Shown one piece after another: positions 29,306-36,488 of a stretch of 45,497 nucleotides of DNA. Origin of the DNA: Deltaproteobacteria bacterium (lineage in GTDB: Bacteria; Myxococcota_A; Polyangia; Polyangiales; JADJMO01). The notes beneath the pieces are model-generated. The model searched no databases. It had not been told where the DNA came from and worked only from the letters and a program-made list of their open reading frames with translations. How positions within the stretch are numbered: the first letter of the stretch is position 1; every line of letters begins with the position of its first letter. The stretch covers positions 1 through 45,497 of the forward strand of contig JALHOE010000046.1 of assembly GCA_022843175.1 (NCBI GenBank), in the 5' to 3' direction. The translations under genes were made by a program, and so were the position numbers.

Positions 29306-29803
29306 ATGACCATCGACGACAGCGGCGAATGGTGGCGCGGGACCGAGTTCGTCGACCTGCTCGAGTACTTGGATGCGCTCGAGCCGGAGGGCTACCCGAT
29401 CCAGAAAGTCGTGGAGGCGCGCTGCACCTGTGGCGACGGGGTCTTCCACGTGCATCTGCAGCCCGATGACGAGCTGGCGCAGACCGAGTGTGTCGCGTGC
29501 GGAGCGCTGACCTTCGTCGCCGACAGCGAGCAACACTGGGATGTCGCGGACGACATCGAAGATGTGGCGTGCCCATGCGGTGGAACGACGTTCGAGGTCG
29601 GTCTCGGACTCGCGATCCGAGGCGACGCGGGCGAGGAGTGGGTCCGCTGGGCGTCCCTCGGCCACCGCTGCGTCTCGTGCGGAGTCCTCGGGAGCGCGCT
29701 GAACTGGAAGAGCGATCTCTCGCTCTCGGACGACGCTTCCACGCGCGTGTCGCCGCAAACGCCGCCGAAGGTGTGGGACGTCGCCGCGGCGCTGGACGAC
29801 TGA
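29306..29803 (+). CDS. Protein with two repeated zinc-ribbon-like modules, function unknown
   Basis: 165 residues from ATG 29306 (ATG 29291 also in frame). Four cysteine pairs form two similar modules: C40xC42 with C62xxC65, and C89xC91 with C122xxC125, each beginning CxCG. This suggests an internal duplication of a rubredoxin/zinc-ribbon-like fold. There is no signal peptide. I recognise no family. It is the first gene after the tRNA terminator, so it needs its own promoter, which I cannot see. Confidence 0.72.
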   Translation: MTIDDSGEWWRGTEFVDLLEYLDALEPEGYPIQKVVEARCTCGDGVFHVHLQPDDELAQTECVACGALTFVADSEQHWDVADDIEDVACPCGGTTFEVGLGLAIRGDAGEEWVRWASLGHRCVSCGVLGSALNWKSDLSLSDDASTRVSPQTPPKVWDVAAALDD

Positions 29804-30016
29804 ACCGCCTCAACCTCACTCCCAACGGAAGCTGCGCCGAAACCAGCCACGCAGCGGGCCGCGGATCCTCAAACCCCCGAGCGCTCACGCGACACGTGGA
29901 GGCGACCCGGTAGCACCTGCCATTGGGTCCCCACTCAACCCCGACGAACTCTGGTCCTCCGCGCTTTCGACTTTTGTTCGCTCGCGCATCCGCAGGCGGT
30001 GCGCTCTCCTGGCGGC

Positions 30017-30799
30017 GTGATCCGTGGACGTTCGCCCAGAACGACCTTCCTCGCAGTGGCGATCGCAGCGCTCGTCGCTCGCTCTCTACTGCGGCGCGCG
30101 CGCGGCGAGCGGGTGTGGGTCGTGCTCGATCTCTCCGCTGGGGCGCTCCACCTGCGTGGGCAGTCGGTGGTCCACCTCGTCGCCGAGCTCGCGATCCTTC
30201 TCGCCGTCGGGCTCGTCGCGATCCGCCGAGCGAGGGACGCTGGGCTGCTGCCCGTGATCGGCGCCCTACTCCTCGTGCCGAGCGGCACCGCGTTCGTCCC
30301 GGCGTTGCTCCTGCCCTCCGAGGTTCCCGAGAGCGCACCCAATCTCGGCCCCTACCGAAGCGAGAACAGCAAGCCGACCTTGCACCTCGTCGTGCGCTTG
30401 CTCGGCGGCCCCCAGCGCGCGGCGACCGTCGGCATCGGCTTCGTGGGACTCTCGACGGCCCTGGTCGCTCTTCCGCTCATGTTGGTCCCCGGCACCGCCG
30501 CTCTCTTCTGCGCGCCCCTCGGTGCAGGCGCCGCTGCAGGCGCGATCACCTGCGTGATCGATCCCCGTCGCGGCGCCCCATTCCTCGGGCGAGCCTGGAC
30601 GATCACATTCCTCGCGTTCCTTCTGTACTTCGGCGCCTCGATGACCCCGTTCCTGCTCCCCGCGCAAGGGCTTGGCATGACGGTCTTCATGGTCGCGATG
30701 TCGATCGCGATGGGGGCCGTCATCTCACTCGGCGCGCTGGTCACGGCGTGGATCGGGCGGCGCGCGATGCACCGAATCGCTTACACAGAGAGGCCGTGA
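30017..30799 (+). CDS. Multi-pass membrane protein of unknown function
   Basis: About 260 residues from GTG 30017 (GTG 29999 possible). Hydrophobic segments include LAVAIAALVARSLL, LAELAILLAVGLVAI, VIGALLLVPSGTAFVPALLL, VGIGFVGLSTALVALPLMLV, LAFLLYFGASMTPFLLPA and VAMSIAMGAVISLGALV, so about six to seven membrane helices. No enzymatic motif is evident. The 29804-30016 stretch upstream holds no recognisable feature. Confidence 0.62.
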   Translation: MIRGRSPRTTFLAVAIAALVARSLLRRARGERVWVVLDLSAGALHLRGQSVVHLVAELAILLAVGLVAIRRARDAGLLPVIGALLLVPSGTAFVPALLLPSEVPESAPNLGPYRSENSKPTLHLVVRLLGGPQRAATVGIGFVGLSTALVALPLMLVPGTAALFCAPLGAGAAAGAITCVIDPRRGAPFLGRAWTITFLAFLLYFGASMTPFLLPAQGLGMTVFMVAMSIAMGAVISLGALVTAWIGRRAMHRIAYTERP

Positions 30800-31182
30800 C
30801 GCACTCGCCCCCTGGCGGGACGGCAGGGCGCACGCCGCAGAAGTCGGCCTGCCGGCGGCATCTCGGGCGAAGCAGTCGCGCTCCGACTCGCCGTGGATGC
30901 GCGCGCCGCGGTCTCGCTCCCCCAGGTAACTGGAGAGATGAGGCGAGGCATGCGCCGCTTCGAGCAGCGACAGCGGTGCTGCGCGCTTCGCCGGCGAGGC
31001 CGCCGGCAGGCCGAACCGTTGACAATGCACTGCGCAGCCCGGCGCCGTGAGCCCGTGGGGGCACCACCAAAGCCTTCGAACCGAACGCTGCGAGAGCTTC
31101 TCGAACTATGGTCCGCGTGAACCGTGGGCGTTTTTCTTCGCTCGACGCGCAACCGAGGGTCGGCAGCGGTCGACTCCGGTGC
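30800..31182. other. Non-coding stretch holding element copy A
   Basis: Between the membrane-protein stop and the next lipoprotein start I find no credible gene. Most of it is the 165-bp inverted-repeat element described separately, followed by CGAACCGTTGACAAT, which recurs after copy C. Confidence 0.6.
30847..31011. repeat. MITE/BIME-like inverted-repeat element, copy A
   Basis: 165 bp. Left arm 30847-30873 and right arm 30985-31011 are 27-bp inverted repeats with 24 matches. The 111-bp interior shares its left half with copies B and C (CGACTCGCCGTGGATGCG and neighbours). The 15 bases after the right arm (CGAACCGTTGACAAT) are identical to those after copy C. No target-site duplication is obvious. 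Confidence 0.8.
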
Positions 31183-31521
31183 ATGCTCAAGGAACTCATT
31201 CGCGCGCTGATGGTCGCAACCGCGTGCTCGATCCTGTCCGGATGTGGAGCCGCCGATCCCGCCGAGGTGGCCGAGCGCTGCGGAAACGACGGCGCAGCGA
31301 CACCTGCCACCGAGTCGATCGAGTGCGAGGAGCTCGGGAGCAGCTCGTCGTGCCCCGCGAACTTCGGCGGGCGCTACTACGTTCGCTGCCGGCAACACTC
31401 CACGCTCTGGGCTGACTTCAAGAGCAAGCAGCCCCGCTCCGACTGCCAGCTCAGCGAGCTCGACGAGGACACCGCGAAAGGCGTCGCCGACGGGTACTAC
31501 TGCTGTCGCACGCAGCCCTGA
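31183..31521 (+). CDS. Small Cys-rich lipoprotein
   Basis: 112 residues from ATG 31183. Signal peptide with lipobox LSGC, then a mature part with nine Cys including a CC pair at the end (YYCCRTQP). Several disulfides are likely, so it probably folds in the envelope or at the surface. No family recognised. Flanked on both sides by copies of the inverted-repeat element. Confidence 0.68.
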   Translation: MLKELIRALMVATACSILSGCGAADPAEVAERCGNDGAATPATESIECEELGSSSSCPANFGGRYYVRCRQHSTLWADFKSKQPRSDCQLSELDEDTAKGVADGYYCCRTQP

Positions 31522-31918
31522 TCCGCGCCGTCGTGTCCATCACGCATCGAACCACGTCGATGCGGCGATGGTGCTCGTCGGCGATGCCCGGGAGCGCCGC
31601 CGCCCCGCTCCATTGCGCGGCAGTTCGATACGAACATGCGCCGAGGCGCGAAGGCGTTCGGAACAGGGCCCAGGTCGGCCTGCCGGCGGCCTCTCGGGCG
31701 AAGCAGGCGCGCCGCGACTCGCCGTGGATGCACGTAGCCGCCGGCTCGCGTTCCCCAATGAAGCTCGGAGCCGGGTGGGTCGCGGTCGGGAGACAGCCGC
31801 GCGCCCGCCCTTCTCGCCGCAACAGTCGGTTTCACTCTGCTCCGGCGCGACACCTGGCGATGCCGATACCGCTGCTCCAGGCAACGGAGAGCATCCGCGC
31901 GCGATAACCTCGGTAGTG
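31522..31918. other. Non-coding stretch holding element copy B
   Basis: No credible gene. It contains the B copy of the repeat. Just before it is a short sequence that still encodes EARRRSEQG-like residues matching the end of the small protein at 32602-32799, so a remnant of that gene may be present. Confidence 0.5.
31678..31840. repeat. MITE/BIME-like inverted-repeat element, copy B (right end degenerate)
   Basis: The left arm 31678-31704 is identical to that of copy C, and the first half of the interior matches A and C. The right arm cannot be recognised, so the end coordinate is set by length analogy. The 25 bases before it resemble the 3' end of the 65-residue gene before copy C. Confidence 0.65.
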
Positions 31919-32401
31919 GTGAAGCTCGTCGTCGCGATGTCCCTCGTCGTGCTCGCCGCCTCGTGCAAGCGAGAGCGGGCGGACGTGGCGATCCGGCCCG
32001 ACCCGGCGCGCGACGCCTCGATACCCGACGTCACCGAGCAGGATGCCGCGGCCCCGGACACCTCGCCGCCGCTGACCCGGGTGGACGTGGGCGCGGCGTA
32101 CAACGCGATCCTCGCACACGTTCCAACACCACCGCCTGGCATGGTGCCGCGGATCCATATGAGCCACCACGCCCCGTCCCGGTGCTGGCCGGGTGATCCT
32201 GTTTGCGTGCACGCATTCGAGTATGGCGCGGTAGCACCCGGCGCAACGGCGGCGGAGGTCGGCGCACTGCCACCGCTTGTCGGGCGGTGCGAGATCGACG
32301 CGCACACGGGCCGGATCATGTGCGCCGACTTCGGCAAGTTACTGCGGCACGTCGGCAGCGTGGGCGCCGTGGTCTGGACCTTCGACGCCGGCACCGACTG
32401 A
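31919..32401 (+). CDS. Lipoprotein of unknown function
   Basis: 160 residues from GTG 31919 (GTG 31916 adjacent). Signal peptide with lipobox LAASC. An Asp/Pro/Ala-rich linker is followed by a domain with HMSHHAPSRCWPGDPVCVHAFEYG and a further Cys pair near the end (RCEIDAHTGRIMCADFG). Two disulfides are plausible. No family recognised. Confidence 0.65.
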   Translation: MKLVVAMSLVVLAASCKRERADVAIRPDPARDASIPDVTEQDAAAPDTSPPLTRVDVGAAYNAILAHVPTPPPGMVPRIHMSHHAPSRCWPGDPVCVHAFEYGAVAPGATAAEVGALPPLVGRCEIDAHTGRIMCADFGKLLRHVGSVGAVVWTFDAGTD

Positions 32402-32425
32402 GCGCGCGCGGTGCGCTGCTCAGGC

Positions 32426-32527
32426 GTGAGATCGGTCGCCCTGGCCGTCGCGCTCATCGGAGTCGCGTGCAACGCGAGAACGCCTCGGTCACCAACGGCG
32501 ACACGGCACGCGGTGCGGAGACTCTAA
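32426..32527 (+). pseudogene. Possible truncated lipoprotein remnant
   Basis: A 33-codon frame from GTG encodes a signal-like stretch with lipobox-like GVAC (SVALAVALIGVAC) and then stops after 18 residues. It may be the decayed start of another lipoprotein, or chance. No ribosome site is visible. Confidence 0.25.
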
Positions 32528-32601
32528 GCGCGCAACCAAGATTGGTTGGCTGCCTCTCCCGGCTCTCGACCCCCGCGCGCATCCCGGCGCAGATCGTTCG
32601 C

Positions 32602-32799
32602 ATGGCCCGCAAGCGAGATCAGAAGGTCGCCCCGCCGGAGTGGGGACATGAGCGCCTCATGCGCGCCGCGGCCGCCGCGCTGCTCGACGCCGACGACGCG
32701 GCGATCAAGGCGCGCGCCGCGGAGCTGCGCTGCGACTCGCGTCGCCTGCGAGAGCTCGTGGTCGAAGCACGCGCGCGAAGGCGCTCGGAGCAGGGCTAG
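32602..32799 (+). CDS. Small basic protein, paralogue of the protein at 34256-34447
   Basis: 65 residues, rich in Arg and Ala, with no signal peptide. Conserved pattern with its paralogue: RKRD, APPxWG, ADDAxIxARAxEL, CDxxRLR. About half the residues are identical by eye. The C-terminal helix and basic charge suggest a nucleic-acid-binding or structural role, but no known domain is recognised. The coding end (RRRSEQG) abuts element copy C, and a decayed copy of the same end precedes copy B. Confidence 0.6.
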   Translation: MARKRDQKVAPPEWGHERLMRAAAAALLDADDAAIKARAAELRCDSRRLRELVVEARARRRSEQG

Positions 32800-32803
32800 A
32801 AGA

Positions 32804-32967
32804 GCCTGCCGGCGGCCTCTCGGGCGAAGCAGGCGTACCACGACTCGCTGCGTATGCGCGCAGCCGCCGTCTCGCCTCCCCGAGATCATTCGAATGCGCG
32901 AGGTCGCCCGCCGCCGCGAGCGACGACCACGCTGCTGCCCGCTTCGCCCGAGAGGCCGCCGGCAGGC
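32804..32967. repeat. MITE/BIME-like inverted-repeat element, copy C
   Basis: 164 bp with perfect 27-bp terminal inverted repeats: 32804-32830 and 32941-32967. The arm reads GCCTGCCGGCGGCCTCTCGG and then GCGAAGC. Its right end lies 44 bp before the REP-type transposase gene. CGAACCGTTGACAAT follows the right arm, as in copy A. This position and the paired ends resemble BIMEs moved by REP-associated transposases, though the perfect inverted ends also fit a MITE. Confidence 0.88.
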
Positions 32968-32974
32968 CGAACCG

Positions 32975-33002
32975 TTGACAATCATACAATCGCCATTATT
33001 CA
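32975..33002 (+). promoter_or_regulatory. Possible element-borne promoter for the transposase gene
   Basis: TTGACA at 32975-32980 is conserved in the right flank of copies A and C. A weak TATTCA follows after 16 nt at 32997-33002, just before the transposase start. Transcription would begin near or at the start codon. The -10 box matches poorly. Confidence 0.35.
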
Positions 33003-33011
33003 AGTGTGACG

Positions 33012-33617
33012 ATGCCGCGTGCCGAGCAGCAGGAGCTCGCCTTCCCCAACACCTGGGGCGGCCGCCGCGCGGGCGCGGGCAGGCCCAAGGGCTCGCGCAG
33101 GAGCGATCGCATCTCGCACGTGCGCCGTCCCTCGGTGTCGCGGCACCGCCCGCACCACATCACCGTCCGCACCACACACGGCACCTGGAACCTTCGCAGC
33201 CAGCGCTGTTACCGCCCCATCGCCGACGCGCTCGCCGAGGTCCGCGGGCGCGAGGGCTTTCGCGTGGTGCACTTTTCGGTGCAGCACAACCACGTGCACC
33301 TCATCGTCGAGGCGGACGACCGTCGGCGCATGAGCAACGGCCTGCGCGCGCTCTTCATTCGCGTCGCCCGCGGCCTCAACCGCGTCATGGGGGCGCGCGG
33401 GCCGCGTCTCGCGGACCGCTACCACGAGCACGTGCTCCGCAGCCCGAGCGAGACGCGCAACGCGCTCCTCTACGTCCTCGGCAACCGCGCGGTGCACCTC
33501 GCGCGTTGGGGCAAGCGTCCGCGCGTCGACGTCGATGGGTTCTCGTCGCTCGCCTGCAAGGAGCTCGTCCACGGGCCGGGCTCGTGGTTACTGCGCGAGG
33601 GGTGGATCCCGCCCTGA
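33012..33617 (+). CDS. REP-associated tyrosine (Y1/HUH) transposase
   Basis: 201 residues from ATG 33012 (GTG 33006 in frame). The N-terminal GGRRAGAGRPKGSRR motif is characteristic of this group. The HUH pair is in HFSVQHNHVHLIVEA. The candidate catalytic tyrosine is in RNALLYVLGNRAVHL. RAYT proteins cut single-stranded REP palindromes and are not themselves usually mobile. The gene lies directly right of element copy C, and three copies occur within 2.2 kb upstream, supporting a functional link. The reading frame is intact. Confidence 0.87.
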   Translation: MPRAEQQELAFPNTWGGRRAGAGRPKGSRRSDRISHVRRPSVSRHRPHHITVRTTHGTWNLRSQRCYRPIADALAEVRGREGFRVVHFSVQHNHVHLIVEADDRRRMSNGLRALFIRVARGLNRVMGARGPRLADRYHEHVLRSPSETRNALLYVLGNRAVHLARWGKRPRVDVDGFSSLACKELVHGPGSWLLREGWIPP

Positions 33618-33648
33618 GCCACGCGCCGCGCTTCCTTGCTCCTCCGCC

Positions 33649-34251
33649 ATGAATCCAGCGACCATTCGCCTCATGTCCGTCGCCAAGCTCGCCCTCTCGG
33701 TCATCCTCACCTCCCTCGTCTCGGTCGGCTGCGGCAGCGACAGCGACACCGGCACGCCGTCCGTCACCGACACCGGCACGGCGCCGTCCGACAGCGCGCC
33801 GCAGGACTCGACCGCCTCGGACTCGGCATCGCCCACCGACACCGGCTCGATGACGACGCCGACCGACCTCACGTTCGACGCCGACTTCATCGGCAAGGGC
33901 GGTCCGCACGTCATCACCGGCACCGTCACGCTCCCCGCCGGCGCAGCCGCGGGGCGGCCGATCCAGTTCGAGGTGATCCGCAAGGGCGGAGGGAACCAGG
34001 TCGGTCCCGCGGGCACCACCTCCGCGAGCGGCACGATGACCTACAAGATCACCGGCCTCGAGGCCGCGGATTACCAGATCGGCGTTCGCGTCGATCAGAC
34101 CAACAACGGCAAGGTCAACGATCCCGGCGACTACATCGGCTTCGCGCGCGGCACCGTCGCTGCACCGAAGCTCACGTCTGCCATGGCCGATACCATCACC
34201 GTGGCGGGCGCCGTCAGCGGCGTCGACTTCGGCCTCGGCGTGCAGCCCTAA
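33649..34251 (+). CDS. Lipoprotein with Ser/Thr/Asp-rich linker
   Basis: 200 residues from ATG 33649 (ATG 33673 is an alternative). Signal peptide with lipobox SVGC, a long Ser/Thr/Asp/Pro linker (about 29-75), and a beta-rich domain with FDADFIGKGGPHVITGTVTL, YKITGLEAADYQIGVRVDQT and NNGKVNDPGDYIGFARG. The pattern resembles carboxypeptidase-regulatory or transthyretin-like domains. Function unknown. It ends 4 bp before the opposing small-protein gene. Confidence 0.75.
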   Translation: MNPATIRLMSVAKLALSVILTSLVSVGCGSDSDTGTPSVTDTGTAPSDSAPQDSTASDSASPTDTGSMTTPTDLTFDADFIGKGGPHVITGTVTLPAGAAAGRPIQFEVIRKGGGNQVGPAGTTSASGTMTYKITGLEAADYQIGVRVDQTNNGKVNDPGDYIGFARGTVAAPKLTSAMADTITVAGAVSGVDFGLGVQP

Positions 34252-34255
34252 TCGG

Positions 34256-34447
34256 TCAACTTCGGGTCGCGCGGCGGCGCGCGTCGTTCACGTACGCCCG
34301 GAGCCGCGCGGGATCGCACCCGAGCTCTCGCGCGCGCGCCTCGATCGACGCGTCGTCGGCGCCCACCAGCGAGGGCGCCTCGCTGCGCATGGCTCGATCG
34401 AGGCCCCACTGCGGCGGCGCGGCCCCGTCGTCTCGCTTGCGGCTCAT
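34256..34447 (-). CDS. Small basic protein, paralogue of the protein at 32602-32799
   Basis: 63 residues from ATG 34447: SRKRDDGAAPPQWGLDRAM, then ADDASIEARARELGCDPARL. About half its residues match the paralogue 1.5 kb away on the opposite strand. No signal peptide or known domain. The two bracket the transposase and a lipoprotein gene, with coding strands facing each other. Confidence 0.6.
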   Translation of the reverse strand: MSRKRDDGAAPPQWGLDRAMRSEAPSLVGADDASIEARARELGCDPARLRAYVNDARRRATRS

Positions 34448-34584
34448 CGACCGATCTGGAGGTCGCGCCGCGCGGGGATCGAGGGCTCCGGTTGGCACGC
34501 TGACCATCAATGTCCGCTTGTCGCGCTCCCGGGCCCGCGGGACGCTGCGGCGATGCAGCACGGGGCGGCGGGGCGGGTCGGGTA

Positions 34585-35031
34585 GTGCGCTTCGAGCCCG
34601 ACCTACGGAACGCGCGTCGCGAGGCCATCCTCGCGGCCGCCGCGTCGTTCCTGGTCGCGCCGGTGTACTTCTGGTGGAAGGGCGTCCGCGACATCGTGGC
34701 CGGCGTCCTCATCACCCTGTTCGCGTTCGCGGTGCTCACCGCGCGCGCCCTGTGGACGCTCTTCGGACGCGGCCTCGACACGGTGGTGCTCAACGACGAG
34801 GGCGTGCACCTCGCGCGCCGGCGCACCGCGATGTCGTTCCCGTGGCAGGACATCCACCGCGTCTACCGCTTCGGCGACACCCTCGTGTTCGAGTCGCAAG
34901 CGCCGCACCGCCGCTACGTGTTCCTGCTCGAGGGCCACGAGCAGCACACGCGCGAGCTCGTCGCGGCGCTCGCCGAGCGGGCGCGCACGATGGACTTGCG
35001 CTGGGTCGACGCGCTCGGCGAGCTCGGGTGA
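34585..35031 (+). CDS. Membrane protein with PH-like cytoplasmic domain
   Basis: 148 residues from GTG 34585. Two hydrophobic helices (ILAAAASFLVAPVYFWW, IVAGVLITLFAFAVLTARAL) precede a beta-rich domain (VVLNDEGVHLARRRTAMSFP, WQDIHRVYRF). This is the layout of DUF6585/PH-domain-like membrane proteins, and the protein at 39539-40324 has the same order. Function unknown. It ends 3 bp before the DUF434 gene start. Confidence 0.75.
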   Translation: MRFEPDLRNARREAILAAAASFLVAPVYFWWKGVRDIVAGVLITLFAFAVLTARALWTLFGRGLDTVVLNDEGVHLARRRTAMSFPWQDIHRVYRFGDTLVFESQAPHRRYVFLLEGHEQHTRELVAALAERARTMDLRWVDALGELG

Positions 35032-35034
35032 GCC

Positions 35035-35733
35035 GTGACGACCCACCGCGGCCGAGCCCCCGAGGACGAGGCGCTCTTCGCCGAGCCGATGCGCCCTCGC
35101 CTGCGCGCCGCGGCCGACGAGGCGATCTGGCTGCTCGGCCGAAAGTACTCGCTCGATAGCGCCGTCGCGTTCGTCGGCGGGCACCACCAGCTCGCCACGC
35201 GCCAGCGGCTGTTCCTCAAGCGCGCCGTCTGCTCCGAGGAGCAGCGGCGAGCCCGCGCCGAGCGCCGCCGCGACGCGCTCTCGGGCACCGTCGTGCGGGT
35301 CGACGGCTTCAACCTGCTCATCACCCTCGAGGTGGCGCTCTCGGGCGGACTCGTGTTCACCGGCTACGACGGCGCGCTCCGCGATCTCGCCGGTCTCCGC
35401 GGCAGCTATCACCTCGTCGACGCGACCGATCGCGCGATCGACCTCGCGCTCGACGCCCTCGAAGCCCTCTCGCCGCAGCGGGTGGAGCTCTACCTCGACG
35501 AGCCGGTGAGCAACTCCGGCCGCCTCCGGGCGCGCATCGAGGAGCGCGCAGCGGGGCGACCGTTCGAGACCATGGCGGCGCTCGACCCGAACCCCGACGC
35601 GCGGCTCGACGGCGCGGAGGACGTGGTGAGCGCAGACGCCCTGGTGCTCGATCGCTGCCGGAGCTGGCTGCCGATCGCGAGCGCCGTGGTGCGCACGCTC
35701 GACGCGTTCCACCTCGCGCTATGGGGGGCGTGA
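35035..35733 (+). CDS. DUF434 domain protein
   Basis: 232 residues from GTG 35035. The start THRGRAPEDEALFAEPMRPR and the following YLLSRGY-like block (IWLLGRKYSLDSAVAFVGGH) are typical of DUF434, and VDGFNLLITLEVALSGG and YLDEPVSNSGRLRARIEE match conserved parts. The family has a predicted nuclease or nucleotide-binding fold, but no function is established. The 3' end overlaps the opposing secreted-protein gene by 15 bp. Confidence 0.88.
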   Translation: MTTHRGRAPEDEALFAEPMRPRLRAAADEAIWLLGRKYSLDSAVAFVGGHHQLATRQRLFLKRAVCSEEQRRARAERRRDALSGTVVRVDGFNLLITLEVALSGGLVFTGYDGALRDLAGLRGSYHLVDATDRAIDLALDALEALSPQRVELYLDEPVSNSGRLRARIEERAAGRPFETMAALDPNPDARLDGAEDVVSADALVLDRCRSWLPIASAVVRTLDAFHLALWGA

Positions 35734-36378
35734 GGCGAGAGCGAGCGTAAACGGCGCCGTGAGGCTGATTTTGCAGTACTTACCGCCGAGGCAGGGCCGG
35801 CAGCGAATCGACGCCCCCGTAAACCCCGTGGTGGTGAACGGCGCGAAGGTCTGCTCGAAGCAGACGCACGCGGCCTCGGTGACGAACGCGCGCGGCACAT
35901 CGGGCTCGAGCACGCCAGAGAACAGCGGCGTGTTGACCGACGCGTCGCACGGGGCGGTGGTGCCGGCGGAGATGCGGACGCCGATGCGCTCCTTGCCCTC
36001 GACCACGACGGTGAGGGGCGTGGCGAGCGCCGTCGGCCCCGGCGGCGGGCGCGAGCGAAGCATGAGGTGCACGGGCAGCGCACCGCGAACCACCAGCAGG
36101 GGCGCGCCGAAGCCGGCCTTGGTGTTGGGCGCGCTCGTCTGCGAGATGCACAGCCGGTAGGCGTCGCTCGCGACCGAGATCGGCTTGCCCTTCTCGAGGA
36201 CACCCTCGAAGAGCACCGTGGCGAACGCGCAGGTGACGCCCGTGTAGGCGAGGTTGATCGCCGCGACGCGCACGCCGATCGGCTCGGCGTCGACCAGCTC
36301 GAGCACCACCGCCGGCGCGGGCGCCGCCGAAGCGTGCCCGGCGACGAGCGCCACCCCCAACCCCAACCACGCGCGCAC
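35719..36378 (-). CDS. Secreted protein with an internal duplication
   Basis: 219 residues from GTG 36378. Signal peptide WLGLGVALVAGHASA. Two similar halves: PIGVRVAAINLAYTGVTCAF at about residue 34 and RIGVRISAGTTAPCDASVNT at about 131, each leading to a GVLE step and a Cys-containing T-x-A-P-x-T segment. Eight Cys in the mature chain suggest disulfides. No family recognised. It overlaps the DUF434 stop tail-to-tail. Confidence 0.72.
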   Translation of the reverse strand: MRAWLGLGVALVAGHASAAPAPAVVLELVDAEPIGVRVAAINLAYTGVTCAFATVLFEGVLEKGKPISVASDAYRLCISQTSAPNTKAGFGAPLLVVRGALPVHLMLRSRPPPGPTALATPLTVVVEGKERIGVRISAGTTAPCDASVNTPLFSGVLEPDVPRAFVTEAACVCFEQTFAPFTTTGFTGASIRCRPCLGGKYCKISLTAPFTLALASRPP

Positions 36379-36488
36379 GCCCCTTCCCTAGCAACCGCCG
36401 CACCCGCGCGTTTGCCCGCGTTTTCCGTGCGCTCCCTGCGACATCGCGCCCCACGCGATCCGCGCTGCCGCAGGCTACCCTCCCCTCG

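Noticed and set aside
32804-32967. A CRISPR array
   Set aside because: The three repeat copies are about 165 bp, unevenly spaced by 0.7-1 kb, and have inverted ends; no cas gene is present.
30725-32989. Minus-strand frames with repeated GLPAAS and AAGRP segments
   Set aside because: The shared peptides are translations of the inverted-repeat elements, not a conserved protein.
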